In this document: positions 1-6,934 of the stretch, in pieces | How positions within the stretch are numbered: position 1 is the first letter of the stretch | Layout: every line of letters starts with the position of its first letter | DNA from: Burkholderiales bacterium | Lineage (GTDB): Bacteria; Pseudomonadota; Gammaproteobacteria; Burkholderiales; Burkholderiaceae | Assembly: GCA_903643055.1 (NCBI GenBank) | Contig: CAHJWV010000525.1 | Coordinates: 1-7,351, forward strand | Length of the DNA stretch: 7,351 nt | Direction of reading: 5' to 3' | Notes under the pieces: model-generated | Seen by the model: the letters and a program-made list of their open reading frames with translations, nothing else | Database searches by the model: none | Told to the model about the DNA's origin: nothing | Translations under genes and position numbers: made by a program

Positions 1-1
1 G

Positions 2-2659
2 GTCAACGGCACGGTCGACGCCGGCAACCGCAACGTGAGCGGCCAGGCCGGCATCTGGTTGCTCAACACCCAAGGCGTGACGATCGGCAGTGACGCGCCG
101 CTGGCCAACGGCAACGGCTTCTTCGAACCCTCAACCTCCGGCGCACAGCTGCGCGCGGCCGACATCTCGGCTGCGCTCGATGCCAACACCTCGGTGTCGA
201 TCTCATCGAAGCGGCAGGCCGTCAACGTGTCCACTGCGGACATCACACTCGGGGTGGAAACCGCGATCGCCCGCAGCACCGGCACGACACCGGAATCGCT
301 GCTGCTGAGTTCGGACGGCAGCATCCTCTTCGGCGCAGGCTCCAGCATTCGTGCCGACAAGACCACCGGCCCACTGGCGATCAGCCTGATCGGCGATGCG
401 GCCAACTCCGGCATCGGCCCCATCAGCCTGCAGACCACGCAGATCGCCACCGCGGGCGGCCGTCTGGAGCTGAGCGGCGTGAGTGACGGCGGCAACACGT
501 TCTCAGCCCGGGATGGCCGCCTGCCCGGCGTGTTGATCACCGATTCGACGATCGACACCTCGGCCGCCGCAGGCGCGGCCGGTAACGTGCAGATCGTCGG
601 TCAGGGCCACATCGGTTCCGAGCCGACCGGCGTCAACATCACCGGCTCGACCTTCACGGTCGGTGACCTCACCATCAGCGGCCGCACGGCACTCGGCAAT
701 GCCGTCCACCTCGGCGACACGCAGATCAATACCGCCAGCGGCCTGATCGACATCCGCGGCGCAGCCGTGCGCACGCCCGGCTCCAGCGGTCAGCTCCCCT
801 CGTTGACCGGTGTTGCGCTCGATGCCGTCACGGTGCAACTCGGCACCGGTTCGCTGTCGATCGCCGGTCGGGGCGACGATGTCGACCAGACCAACACCGG
901 CTTCGCGACCGGCGTGCGCATCAACACGCTGCAGGTCTCGGCGGCCGCCAATTCCACCGGCCGCATCACGCTGGCCGGCCAGGCGACCGGCAGCTCCACC
1001 GGCTATGGCCTGTCGGCCAATGGCCTGGTGATCAGCGCCGATGCGGCCAGCGAGTCGGGCATCGGCGCGGCCACCGGAGCGAACGTCATGCTCGGTGGCA
1101 TCAGCGACAGCGACCGCAACGCGATGGAGTTCGGCCGTACCGGCCCGCAGATCAACACCAGCGGCGTCGTCAACCTGCGCCCGCTGGGCGTGGACATCCT
1201 CGGCCTGATCACCGAGCAGACCGACGCCAGCATCACCGTGCGCCCGCAAGCCCCGCTGTCCAGCGGTGCGCTGTCGACGCTCGACCCGCGCCCGCTGCCA
1301 GCGATCCGCCCGACGGCGGTCGCCACCGACGGCAGCTTCTCGATCGACAGCAGCTGGCTGCGCCAACTCGAAGGCAGCGGCCTCACCGCTGGCCAGGGCG
1401 TGGTGATCGGCTCCAGCGCGCAGGCTGGCGCCATCACCGTGCAAGACAACGCGCTGGTGCAGACCGACAACCTGTCATTGACACTGCAAAACGAAGGCAC
1501 CGGTGCCGCTGGCATCACGCTGGGCAGCGGCAATGCCGTGCGCGATCTCGCGTTGCTGAGTGCCGGCAACATCAGCCAGGTCAACGCCGGCCAGGCCACC
1601 CAAGCCGGGCTCAGCGGCCTGAGCGTGTCACGCAATCTGGTGATCCGCGGCGGCGCCGCCAGCAACGTCGACCTGAGCGCAGCCGGCAACCAGATCGCCA
1701 ACCTCGCCTTCGACCCGCCAGCCACGCTGTCGGTGCGCACCGATGGCGCGCTGAACATCGGCAACGCCACCGCGTACACCTATGACGCAGCGACCAACAC
1801 GCTGACGCCGCTTGCGATCACCGCCAGCTCGGCCGGCAACACCGCCTTGCTGCGGGCCGGGGGCGACATCACGATCGCGCATTCGATCTCGATGACCGGC
1901 ACCGGCAACAACGCCACGCTCGACATCGTCTCGCCCGGCCAGGTGAACTTTGCGAACGGAGCGACCTTGTCGACCGCTGCGGACGGGCGCTGGCGCGTGT
2001 GGTCGCCGACCGCCACCAACCTGCCGACCGGCGCAGGCACCACACAAAACCTCTACGGCTGCAGCTTCGGCGACACGGCCACCTGTTCCGGCTCGGGGGT
2101 AGCGATCAACCCGAACGGCAACCAATTCCTGTCACCGAACCGGCCGACCCTCGTCGTCACCGCGACACCGGCCAGCGTGGCGCCCGGCCAGCCTTTGCCG
2201 AACCTGCAGTTCACCAGCACCGGCTTCGTCAATGGCGACAGCGCCGCAACGGCCCTCGCCGGCACGCTGGCGACCACCGCGACCGCCAACAGCCCGGCCG
2301 GCACCTATGCCATCACGCAAGGCAGCGTCGCGTCGCCAACCGGCTACCTGGTCAACTTCCAACCTGCCAGCCTGACCCTCACCGCCGCACCGATACCGCC
2401 CGCCTTCATCAGCCTCGATCGGCAGAACGTGGCGCGCGAGATGCTGCAGGCGCGCTTCAGCACCGAGATCAGCTCCGACGTCTATGGCCGCAACCTCGCG
2501 CAGCCTTATGTGTGCACCGCCGCATCGCTGATCCGCGCCAGCTCCGGCGACAACGGCCCGAGCGACCCGCTGAGCTCGGAATGGGGCAAGGTGCGCAACC
2601 AGCCGCAGCTCTCGGGTTGCCTGAGCGTCGGCGATGGCGGGCAGTGCTCGGCGTTCTGA
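2..2659 (+). CDS. Large filamentous-haemagglutinin-like secreted protein with MBG domain (3' part, 5' end outside window)
   Basis: The frame is already open at base 2 and shows no signal peptide, so the real start lies upstream; the GTG at 35 is an internal codon. The visible 885 residues are rich in Gly, Ala, Ser, Thr and Asn, with short alternating beta-strand patterns ending in I-x-I-x-G or L-x-I-x-G, typical of a secreted right-handed beta-helix. The first residues (WLLNTQGVTIG, then a SGAQL-type stretch) resemble the repeated unit of FHA-like exoproteins. Numbering from base 35, residues about 704-784 form one MBG-type Ig-like domain (PTLVVTATP ... FVNGDSA ... YAITQG ... LTLTA). An 88-residue tail with no recognised domain follows. 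There is no cysteine before residue 676, then five (676, 684, 827, 862, 871). Such proteins are usually exported by two-partner secretion and act as adhesins or matrix proteins; that role is inferred. No TpsB transporter is in the window. Confidence 0.85.
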   Translation, partial: VNGTVDAGNRNVSGQAGIWLLNTQGVTIGSDAPLANGNGFFEPSTSGAQLRAADISAALDANTSVSISSKRQAVNVSTADITLGVETAIARSTGTTPESLLLSSDGSILFGAGSSIRADKTTGPLAISLIGDAANSGIGPISLQTTQIATAGGRLELSGVSDGGNTFSARDGRLPGVLITDSTIDTSAAAGAAGNVQIVGQGHIGSEPTGVNITGSTFTVGDLTISGRTALGNAVHLGDTQINTASGLIDIRGAAVRTPGSSGQLPSLTGVALDAVTVQLGTGSLSIAGRGDDVDQTNTGFATGVRINTLQVSAAANSTGRITLAGQATGSSTGYGLSANGLVISADAASESGIGAATGANVMLGGISDSDRNAMEFGRTGPQINTSGVVNLRPLGVDILGLITEQTDASITVRPQAPLSSGALSTLDPRPLPAIRPTAVATDGSFSIDSSWLRQLEGSGLTAGQGVVIGSSAQAGAITVQDNALVQTDNLSLTLQNEGTGAAGITLGSGNAVRDLALLSAGNISQVNAGQATQAGLSGLSVSRNLVIRGGAASNVDLSAAGNQIANLAFDPPATLSVRTDGALNIGNATAYTYDAATNTLTPLAITASSAGNTALLRAGGDITIAHSISMTGTGNNATLDIVSPGQVNFANGATLSTAADGRWRVWSPTATNLPTGAGTTQNLYGCSFGDTATCSGSGVAINPNGNQFLSPNRPTLVVTATPASVAPGQPLPNLQFTSTGFVNGDSAATALAGTLATTATANSPAGTYAITQGSVASPTGYLVNFQPASLTLTAAPIPPAFISLDRQNVAREMLQARFSTEISSDVYGRNLAQPYVCTAASLIRASSGDNGPSDPLSSEWGKVRNQPQLSGCLSVGDGGQCSAF

Positions 2660-2664
2660 GGAAA

Positions 2665-2688
2665 GGGCTGATGGATGGGCTGATGGAT
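2665..2688. repeat. Perfect 12-bp tandem duplication
   Basis: The unit GGGCTGATGGAT occurs twice with no gap, beginning five bases after the stop codon of the adhesin-like gene. It is non-coding and has no evident function. It could be a slippage product and therefore variable in copy number between strains. Confidence 0.8.
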
Positions 2689-2703
2689 GCCGGCCCGAAC
2701 GCC

Positions 2704-2726
2704 AAACAGGGTTCAAAACCCTGTTT
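2704..2726 (+). terminator. Terminator-like hairpin after the adhesin-like gene
   Basis: AAACAGGGTT (2704-2713) pairs perfectly with AACCCTGTTT (2717-2726) across a 3-nt CAA loop. The 10-bp stem lies 45 bp after the adhesin stop and is conspicuously A/T-flanked for this GC-rich DNA. The 3' arm ends in TTT and there is no longer T tract, so it is a weak or partial match to a Rho-independent terminator. Its symmetry would let it act on either strand. It probably separates the adhesin transcript from the T6SS genes. Confidence 0.5.
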
Positions 2727-2798
2727 CGAATCCGCACGCGGCGTCCCACAGGCAGGGGATGCGCCGCGCCGACGTTCGCGTGAAGTGACTTTCGGCTG

Positions 2799-2876
2799 AT
2801 GTCGTTCGGGGCGCAGCTTCCTAAAGTGCACACCTGTTATCTCATCACCCTCGCTCCGGCGATCTCCGAACGACAT
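2799..2876 (+). promoter_or_regulatory. 11-bp inverted repeat overlapping the tssA start codon
   Basis: ATGTCGTTCGG (2799-2809) is the exact reverse complement of CCGAACGACAT (2866-2876); the second arm includes the A and T of the tssA ATG (2875-2877). As RNA, a G-U wobble (2810/2865) and a G-C pair (2811/2864) could extend the stem towards the loop. The loop is about 50 nt. If transcription starts upstream of 2799, this stem would bury the tssA initiation site, which already lacks a clear Shine-Dalgarno sequence. As DNA it could instead be a split operator. The repeat is seen directly; both functions are inferred. Confidence 0.45.
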
Positions 2877-3891
2877 GAACGCATTGCCCGTCGAACAACT
2901 CCTGCAGCCTTTGAGCGCCGAAGCGCCCTGCGGCAGCGATCTGGAGTACGACCCGGCTTTCCTGGCGCTCGAAGAGGCCGCGCGCGGCAAGGCCGAGCAG
3001 CAGTTTGGTGACACGGTCATCCCGCCCGAAGAGGCCGACTGGCGCATCGTCTATGAGCAATCGCTGGCGCTGGCGCAACGCACCCGCGATCTGCGCGTGG
3101 CCGTGTGGCTTGCGCGCTCCGGCGCCCGGCTGAACGGCGTTGCGGCCTATGCCGATGGCCTGGCCTTGATCGCCGGCTTGCTGGAGCGGCACTGGGCGCA
3201 TGTCTTCCCGCTGCTCGATGCCGACGACAACAACGACCCGACGATGCGCGTCAACGCGCTCGCCAGCCTGTCCGACACCGCGACCGGCCTCAGCGACTTG
3301 CGCCGTGCCCCGGTCGGCTCCGGCCGCACCGGCCTGACCGTTCGGCAGATCGAATTGGCCAGCGGCAAGGTGCAGCCCAACAGCAACGAAACCGCCCCCA
3401 CCACCGAAGGCGTGGCGCAAGGCCTGGCCGAAGCGGCTGCGCAAAGCCCCGGCCTGCTGGCGGCGATGAAGCGATCGCACCAAGACCTGCTGCGCATCGA
3501 AGCGGTGCTGGCCGACAAGGTCGGCGCCCAGGGGCCGGACCTGCGCCCGCTTCAATTGCTAACCCGACATCTGTTGCAAGCCGCGACGCAGGCCGAAGGC
3601 AGTAGCGAAGCCGATGCGGCCAGCGAGCCCACGGGCGGCGGCCCGGCTTCGGCCGATGCCCTGGCGAAGGCCCCGCTTGCCGCGCCCGGCGCACTGCGCA
3701 ACCGCGACGACATCGTGCGCACGCTCGACCGCGTGTGCGACTGGATTGAAAAGAACGAACCGAGCAACCCCGCCCCGCTGCTGATCCGCAGGGCGCAGCG
3801 TCTGATGTCGAAAAGCTTTCTCGACATCATTCGAGATCTGGCGCCTGACGGCCTCAGCCAGATCGAGAAGATCGCCGGCACGCCCGAATGA
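2875..3891 (+). CDS. tssA: Type VI secretion protein TssA (ImpA_N family)
   Basis: This 338-residue protein is a T6SS assembly factor. In characterised systems TssA acts in the cytoplasm at the baseplate or the distal sheath end and primes or coordinates tail polymerisation. Residues about 10-132 carry the ImpA N-terminal signature: CGSDLEYDPAF (19-29), an EQQFGDT segment (41-47), DWRIVYEQ (55-62), RTRDLRVAVWLARSGA (69-84) and the HWAHVFPLLDADD stretch (106-118). A low-complexity Ala/Ser/Gly/Pro linker (about 236-273) leads to a C-terminal helical segment, NRDDIVRTLDRVCDWIE (276-292) then EPSNPAPLLIRRAQRLM (295-311). The length fits the short TssA class, like the roughly 340-residue Pseudomonas TssA1, rather than the longer classes. 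ATG 2875 is chosen because the conserved block starts near residue 10 and no other start is close upstream. No strong ribosome binding site precedes it. It is the first gene of the visible tssABC run, 48 bp before tssB. Confidence 0.95.
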   Translation: MNALPVEQLLQPLSAEAPCGSDLEYDPAFLALEEAARGKAEQQFGDTVIPPEEADWRIVYEQSLALAQRTRDLRVAVWLARSGARLNGVAAYADGLALIAGLLERHWAHVFPLLDADDNNDPTMRVNALASLSDTATGLSDLRRAPVGSGRTGLTVRQIELASGKVQPNSNETAPTTEGVAQGLAEAAAQSPGLLAAMKRSHQDLLRIEAVLADKVGAQGPDLRPLQLLTRHLLQAATQAEGSSEADAASEPTGGGPASADALAKAPLAAPGALRNRDDIVRTLDRVCDWIEKNEPSNPAPLLIRRAQRLMSKSFLDIIRDLAPDGLSQIEKIAGTPE

Positions 3892-3927
3892 GCGTCTGCC
3901 CCCGTACTGAACCGACCCGAACCGAAG

Positions 3928-3932
3928 AGGAG
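3928..3932 (+). promoter_or_regulatory. Ribosome binding site of tssB
   Basis: AGGAG lies 7 nt before the ATG at 3940 and fixes that start. It is far stronger than anything in front of tssA, which suggests that tssB is translated more efficiently than its upstream neighbour. Confidence 0.8.
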
Positions 3933-3939
3933 TGATCCC

Positions 3940-4452
3940 ATGGCCACCAGCAGTCAAAAGTTCATCGCCCGCAACCGCGCGCCACGTGTCCAGATCGAAT
4001 ACGACGTCGAGCTTTATGGCGCCGAGAAGAAGGTGCAATTGCCTTTCGTGATGGGCGTGCTGTCCGACCTGTCGGGCAAGCCCAGCGAGCCACTGGCCCC
4101 CGTGGCCGACCGCAAGCTGCTGGAGTTCGATGTCGACAACTTCGACAGCCGCATGAAGTCGATGAAGCCCCGCGTCGCGTTCCAGGTACCCAACACCTTG
4201 ACCGGTGAAGGCAACCTGAGCGTGGACATCACCTTCGAGAACATCGATGACTTCTCGCCCGCCGCGGTGGCGCGCAAGATCGACTCGCTGAGCAAGCTGC
4301 TGAGCGCACGCGAACAGCTGTCGAACCTGATCACCTACATGGACGGTAAGACCGGCGCTGAAGAGCTGCTGGCCAAGGTGATCGCTGACCCGGCGCTGCT
4401 CAACAGCCTGGCCAGTGCCAAGAAGACCAACGACGAACCCAAGGCCGAATAA
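3940..4452 (+). CDS. tssB: T6SS contractile sheath small subunit TssB (VipA family)
   Basis: This 170-residue protein is the small sheath subunit. It pairs with TssC into the helical cytoplasmic sheath whose contraction drives the Hcp tube outwards. The family hallmarks are clear: RNRAPRVQIEYDVE (11-24), LPFVMGVLSDLSG (34-46), then FDVDNFDSRMKSMKPRVAFQVPN (63-85, core residues quoted in part) and a beta segment LSVDITFENIDDFSP (93-107). A helical C-terminal portion (about 108-158) includes LLSAREQLSNLITYMDG. The length matches the family norm of about 160-175 residues and nothing is missing. The gene starts 48 bp after tssA and ends 23 bp before tssC, consistent with one transcript. The final residues (KKTNDEPKAE) are charged and probably disordered. 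Confidence 0.98.
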   Translation: MATSSQKFIARNRAPRVQIEYDVELYGAEKKVQLPFVMGVLSDLSGKPSEPLAPVADRKLLEFDVDNFDSRMKSMKPRVAFQVPNTLTGEGNLSVDITFENIDDFSPAAVARKIDSLSKLLSAREQLSNLITYMDGKTGAEELLAKVIADPALLNSLASAKKTNDEPKAE

Positions 4453-4464
4453 GCCCAACCCGAC

Positions 4465-4468
4465 GGAG
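4465..4468 (+). promoter_or_regulatory. Ribosome binding site that decides the tssC start
   Basis: GGAG sits 7 nt before ATG 4476 but only 4 nt before the adjacent in-frame GTG at 4473. The spacing favours ATG 4476 as the tssC start, one codon shorter than the longest open frame. Confidence 0.7.
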
Positions 4469-4475
4469 AGACGTG

Positions 4476-5969
4476 ATGGCAGATGCACAAATCCAATCGT
4501 CGGCGCTACAGGGCGTCGAGTTCCAGGGCGATGACTTCGCCAGCCTGCTGAACAAGGAGTTCAAGCCGAAGAGCGACGAGGCCAAATCGGCCGTCGAATC
4601 TGCGGTGCTGACACTGGCCCAGCAAGCCCTTTCACAGACCGCATTGATCGGCAGCGATGTCGTGATGTCGATCGAATCGATGATCGCCGAGCTCGACAAG
4701 AAGCTCAGCGAGCAGATCAACAAGATCATGCACCACGCCGAATTCCAGCAGCTGGAATCGGCCTGGCGCGGCCTGCACCACCTCGTCAACAACACCGAAA
4801 CCGACGAGATGCTGAAGATCCGCGTGATGAACATCAGCAAGGCCGAACTCGGCAAGACGCTGAAGCGCTACAAGGGCACGGCCTGGGACCAGAGCCCGAT
4901 CTTCAAGCGCGTCTATGAAGAAGAGTTCGGACAGTTCGGTGGCGAACCTTTCGGCGCGATCGTTGGTGACTATTACTTCAACCAGACGCCGCCCGATGTC
5001 GAGCTGCTCGGTGAAATGGCCAAGGTGGCCGCGGCCGCGCACACGCCCTTCATCGCAGCCGCCGACCCCGCGCTGATGCAGATGGGCTCGTGGCAGGAAC
5101 TCGCGAACCCGCGCGACCTGACCAAGATCTTCACGACGCCGGAATACGCCGCCTGGCGCTCGCTGCGCGAATCCGACGACGCGCGCTACATCGGCCTGGC
5201 AATGCCGCGCTTCCTCGCGCGCATTCCGTATGGCGCCAAGACCAATCCGGTCGAAGCCTTCAACTTCGAAGAAGACACCGGCGGCGCCGACCACACCAAG
5301 TACACCTGGGCCAACTCGGCGTACGCAATGGCGGTCAACATCAATCGTTCTTTCAAACAATACGGCTGGTGCTCGCGCATCCGCGGCATCGAGTCGGGCG
5401 GCGCGGTCGAGGGCCTGCCGACGCACACCTTCCCGACCGATGACGGCGGTATCGACATGAAGTGCCCGACCGAGATCGCGATCAGCGACCGGCGCGAGGC
5501 CGAACTCGCCAAGAACGGCTTCATGCCGCTGGTACACCGCAAGAACAGCGACTTCGCCGCCTTCATCGGCGCGCAGTCACTGCAAAAGCCCGCCGAGTAC
5601 GACGACCCGGACGCAACCGCCAACGCCAACCTCGCCGCGCGCCTGCCTTACCTGTTCGCAACCTGCCGCTTCGCGCACTACCTCAAGTGCATCGTGCGCG
5701 ACAAGATCGGCTCGTTCAAGGAGCGCGACGAGGTGCAGCGCTGGCTGCAAGACTGGATCATGAATTACGTCGATGGCGACCCGGCCCATTCGTCCGAAGA
5801 CACCAAAGCACGCCGGCCGCTGGCCGCCGCCGAAGTGGTGGTCGAAGACGACCCGAGCAACCCCGGCTATTACTCGTCGAAGTTCTTCCTGCGCCCGCAT
5901 TACCAGCTCGAAGGGCTCACGGTGTCTTTGCGCCTGGTGTCCAAGCTGCCGTCGCAGAAAACGGCCTGA
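4476..5969 (+). CDS. tssC: T6SS contractile sheath large subunit TssC (VipB/EvpB family)
   Basis: This 497-residue protein is the large sheath subunit. It forms the sheath with TssB around the Hcp tube and is recycled by the ClpV (TssH) unfoldase after contraction. Recognisable blocks are an N-terminal helical region (about 19-55, DDFASLLNKEF onward) where ClpV recognition lies in homologues, ESMIAELDKKLSEQINKIM (67-85), FQQLESAWRGLHHLV (90-104), GEPFGAIVGDYYF (156-168), then a RFLARIPYG block, the YTWANSAYAMAVNI segment, a WCSRIRGIESGGAVEGLP block and a C-terminal SSKFFLRPHYQLEGLTVSLRL strand region. The length is normal for the family, with no frameshift or gap. It starts 23 bp after tssB. 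ClpV binding is inferred from homology; tssH is not in the window. Confidence 0.98.
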   Translation: MADAQIQSSALQGVEFQGDDFASLLNKEFKPKSDEAKSAVESAVLTLAQQALSQTALIGSDVVMSIESMIAELDKKLSEQINKIMHHAEFQQLESAWRGLHHLVNNTETDEMLKIRVMNISKAELGKTLKRYKGTAWDQSPIFKRVYEEEFGQFGGEPFGAIVGDYYFNQTPPDVELLGEMAKVAAAAHTPFIAAADPALMQMGSWQELANPRDLTKIFTTPEYAAWRSLRESDDARYIGLAMPRFLARIPYGAKTNPVEAFNFEEDTGGADHTKYTWANSAYAMAVNINRSFKQYGWCSRIRGIESGGAVEGLPTHTFPTDDGGIDMKCPTEIAISDRREAELAKNGFMPLVHRKNSDFAAFIGAQSLQKPAEYDDPDATANANLAARLPYLFATCRFAHYLKCIVRDKIGSFKERDEVQRWLQDWIMNYVDGDPAHSSEDTKARRPLAAAEVVVEDDPSNPGYYSSKFFLRPHYQLEGLTVSLRLVSKLPSQKTA

Positions 5970-6052
5970 ACGGCCGCTTCGGCGCAGCCGGAATACCTAA
6001 CCCCATTCAAGAGCGGCGATCCAACGCCGCCATTGCGTCGTACCAGCAGTTT

Positions 6053-6073
6053 CCGCGGCAGCCGCTGCCGCGG
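6053..6073 (+). promoter_or_regulatory. Perfect GC-rich hairpin between tssC and hcp
   Basis: CCGCGGCAG (6053-6061) and CTGCCGCGG (6065-6073) are exact reverse complements across a 3-nt CCG loop. The hairpin lies 84 nt after the tssC stop and 131 nt before the first hcp. No T tract follows, so it is not a standard terminator. It could block 3' exonucleases, act as an attenuator, or stabilise a processed hcp transcript. The structure is read directly from the sequence; the role is not known. I could not identify a convincing promoter elsewhere in this 235-bp gap. Confidence 0.5.
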
Positions 6074-6191
6074 TCATCGCCACTCGGGAGGCGCCTGCTC
6101 ACCGAGAACGAGAACCCGGCCGCACGAGGTCACAACCCCGACCCCGTGGCATCCATGCCGGCATATCTAGTCCAGCGGGTCCATTCACATC

Positions 6192-6197
6192 AAGGAG
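6192..6197 (+). promoter_or_regulatory. Strong ribosome binding site of the first hcp
   Basis: AAGGAG stands 7 nt before ATG 6205. It is a near-ideal Shine-Dalgarno sequence at near-ideal spacing, in keeping with the high Hcp output needed to build the tail tube. Confidence 0.85.
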
Positions 6198-6204
6198 AAG
6201 CATC

Positions 6205-6690
6205 ATGGCAGTAGACATGTTCATCAAGATCGGTGACATCAAGGGCGAGTCCAAGGACGGCACGCACAAGGAGTCCATCGACGTTCTGTCGTGGAACTGG
6301 GGGCTGAGCCAAAGCGGCACCTTCGCCACCGGCGGCGGCGGCGGCGCCGGCAAGGTCAACGTGCAAGACATCTCGCTGACGAAGTACGTCGACTCCAGCT
6401 CCACCGCGCTGATGCTCGCCGCCTGCAAAGGCACGCACATCAAGCAAGCCACGCTGACGGTGCGCAAGGCCGGCGACACGCCGCTCGAGTACATCAAGAT
6501 CACGATGGAAAGCGTGCTGGTGTCGTCGCTGACGACCGGCGGCAGCGGTGGTGAAGACCGCCTGACCGAGAACGTCAGCCTGAATTTCGCGAAGTTCAAG
6601 GTCGAGTACACGAACCAGGCCGACACCGGCGGCAAGGGCACGACCAGCACCGCCGCGTGGGACATCGCCGCCAACAAGCCGGTGGGCTGA
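6205..6690 (+). CDS. hcp: T6SS inner-tube protein Hcp (TssD), first copy
   Basis: This 161-residue protein is a complete Hcp. The family forms hexameric rings that stack into the inner tube inside the TssBC sheath, are expelled on contraction, and can carry small effectors in the ring lumen. Family features are MAVDMFIKIGDIKGES (1-16), a SIDVLSWNWGLSQS block (24-37), a loop with five consecutive glycines (43-47), KYVDSSSTALMLAACKGTHIK (60-80, ends quoted), ATLTVRKAG (82-90), YIKITMESVLVSSL (96-109) and LNFAKFKVEYT (126-136). There is no signal peptide, as expected for T6SS substrates. The length is at the family norm, so this is not an Hcp with a fused effector domain. It lies 235 bp after tssC, a larger spacing than within tssABC, which suggests its own transcript or a processed one. 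Confidence 0.97.
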   Translation: MAVDMFIKIGDIKGESKDGTHKESIDVLSWNWGLSQSGTFATGGGGGAGKVNVQDISLTKYVDSSSTALMLAACKGTHIKQATLTVRKAGDTPLEYIKITMESVLVSSLTTGGSGGEDRLTENVSLNFAKFKVEYTNQADTGGKGTTSTAAWDIAANKPVG

Positions 6691-6698
6691 AGCAGCCG

Positions 6699-6783
6699 GC
6701 GAGCGCAGAGAGGGGGCTCGCAGGTACGCGCCTGCAGCCACCGCCCTGCGGGCAGAGGCAGGTCGAAAACCCGCCCTCTGCCC
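6699..6783 (+). promoter_or_regulatory. Cluster of overlapping inverted repeats after the first hcp
   Basis: Four potential stems follow the hcp stop. They are GCGAGC/GCTCGC (6699-6704 with 6716-6721), GCAGG/CCTGC (6720-6724 with 6731-6735), GCCC/GGGC (6743-6746 with 6750-6753), and a longer GGGCAGAGG/CCTCTGCCC (6750-6758 with 6775-6783). The first two share bases, as do the last two, so they cannot all form together. No T tract follows any of them. They may protect the hcp mRNA 3' end or modulate read-through into the second hcp. Short stems arise readily in GC-rich DNA; the 9-bp stem is the most credible. Confidence 0.4.
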
Positions 6784-6923
6784 AGATCGAATTCATCGCG
6801 TCGTGTGCCGGGTGACCCATCGGGTTGCCAGGCCGCGCCGCCAACGCAGTTGCAATGCGTCGATCGCGCAGTGCGCAGCCTGCCGCACCGCGCCCGATTG
6901 AATGCCGCCTCGCGCGGTGAGCC

Positions 6924-6929
6924 AAGGAG
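6924..6929 (+). promoter_or_regulatory. Ribosome binding site of the second hcp
   Basis: AAGGAG lies 5 nt before ATG 6935 and fixes the start of the second hcp. The same hexamer serves the first copy, with two more bases of spacing there. Confidence 0.8.
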
Positions 6930-6934
6930 TGATC

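Noticed and set aside
503..1444. A 313-codon open frame on the - strand inside the adhesin-like gene
   Set aside because: It is rich in Arg, Ala, Gly and Asp with no family resemblance. It arises from the strong third-position G/C bias of the + strand gene.
1999..2799. A 266-codon + strand frame spanning the adhesin C-terminus and the following gap
   Set aside because: It is an Arg/Pro-rich out-of-frame reading of the adhesin gene. Its extension over the gap includes the tandem repeat and hairpin and has no coding character.
2818..2842. A possible sigma-70 promoter (TTCCTA, then TTATCT) before tssA
   Set aside because: Both hexamers match the consensus poorly, and such matches are common by chance. 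I do not call a promoter.
3909..3925. Two GAACCGA direct repeats 10 bp apart in the tssA-tssB gap
   Set aside because: Seven-base repeats are easily due to chance, and the site lies inside a probable operon just before the tssB ribosome binding site.
3559..4488. A 309-codon open frame on the - strand across tssA and tssB
   Set aside because: It runs antisense over two certain genes and their gap, with no recognisable motif; a composition artefact.
4632..5537. A 301-codon open frame on the - strand inside tssC
   Set aside because: It is fully covered by tssC, which has unambiguous family motifs. The antisense product is low-complexity and unrecognisable.
6147..6162. A possible sigma-54 promoter (TGGCAT...) before the first hcp
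   Set aside because: The upstream half looks suitable, but the GC dinucleotide is not at the required distance from the GG, so the -24/-12 pattern fails. The GCCGGC here is part of a short palindrome.
5462..6214. A 250-codon + strand frame from inside tssC to the start of hcp, which would fill the 235-bp gap
   Set aside because: Most of it is tssC read out of frame, giving an Arg/Pro/Ala-rich product, and its tail over the gap shows no domain and runs past the hcp start.
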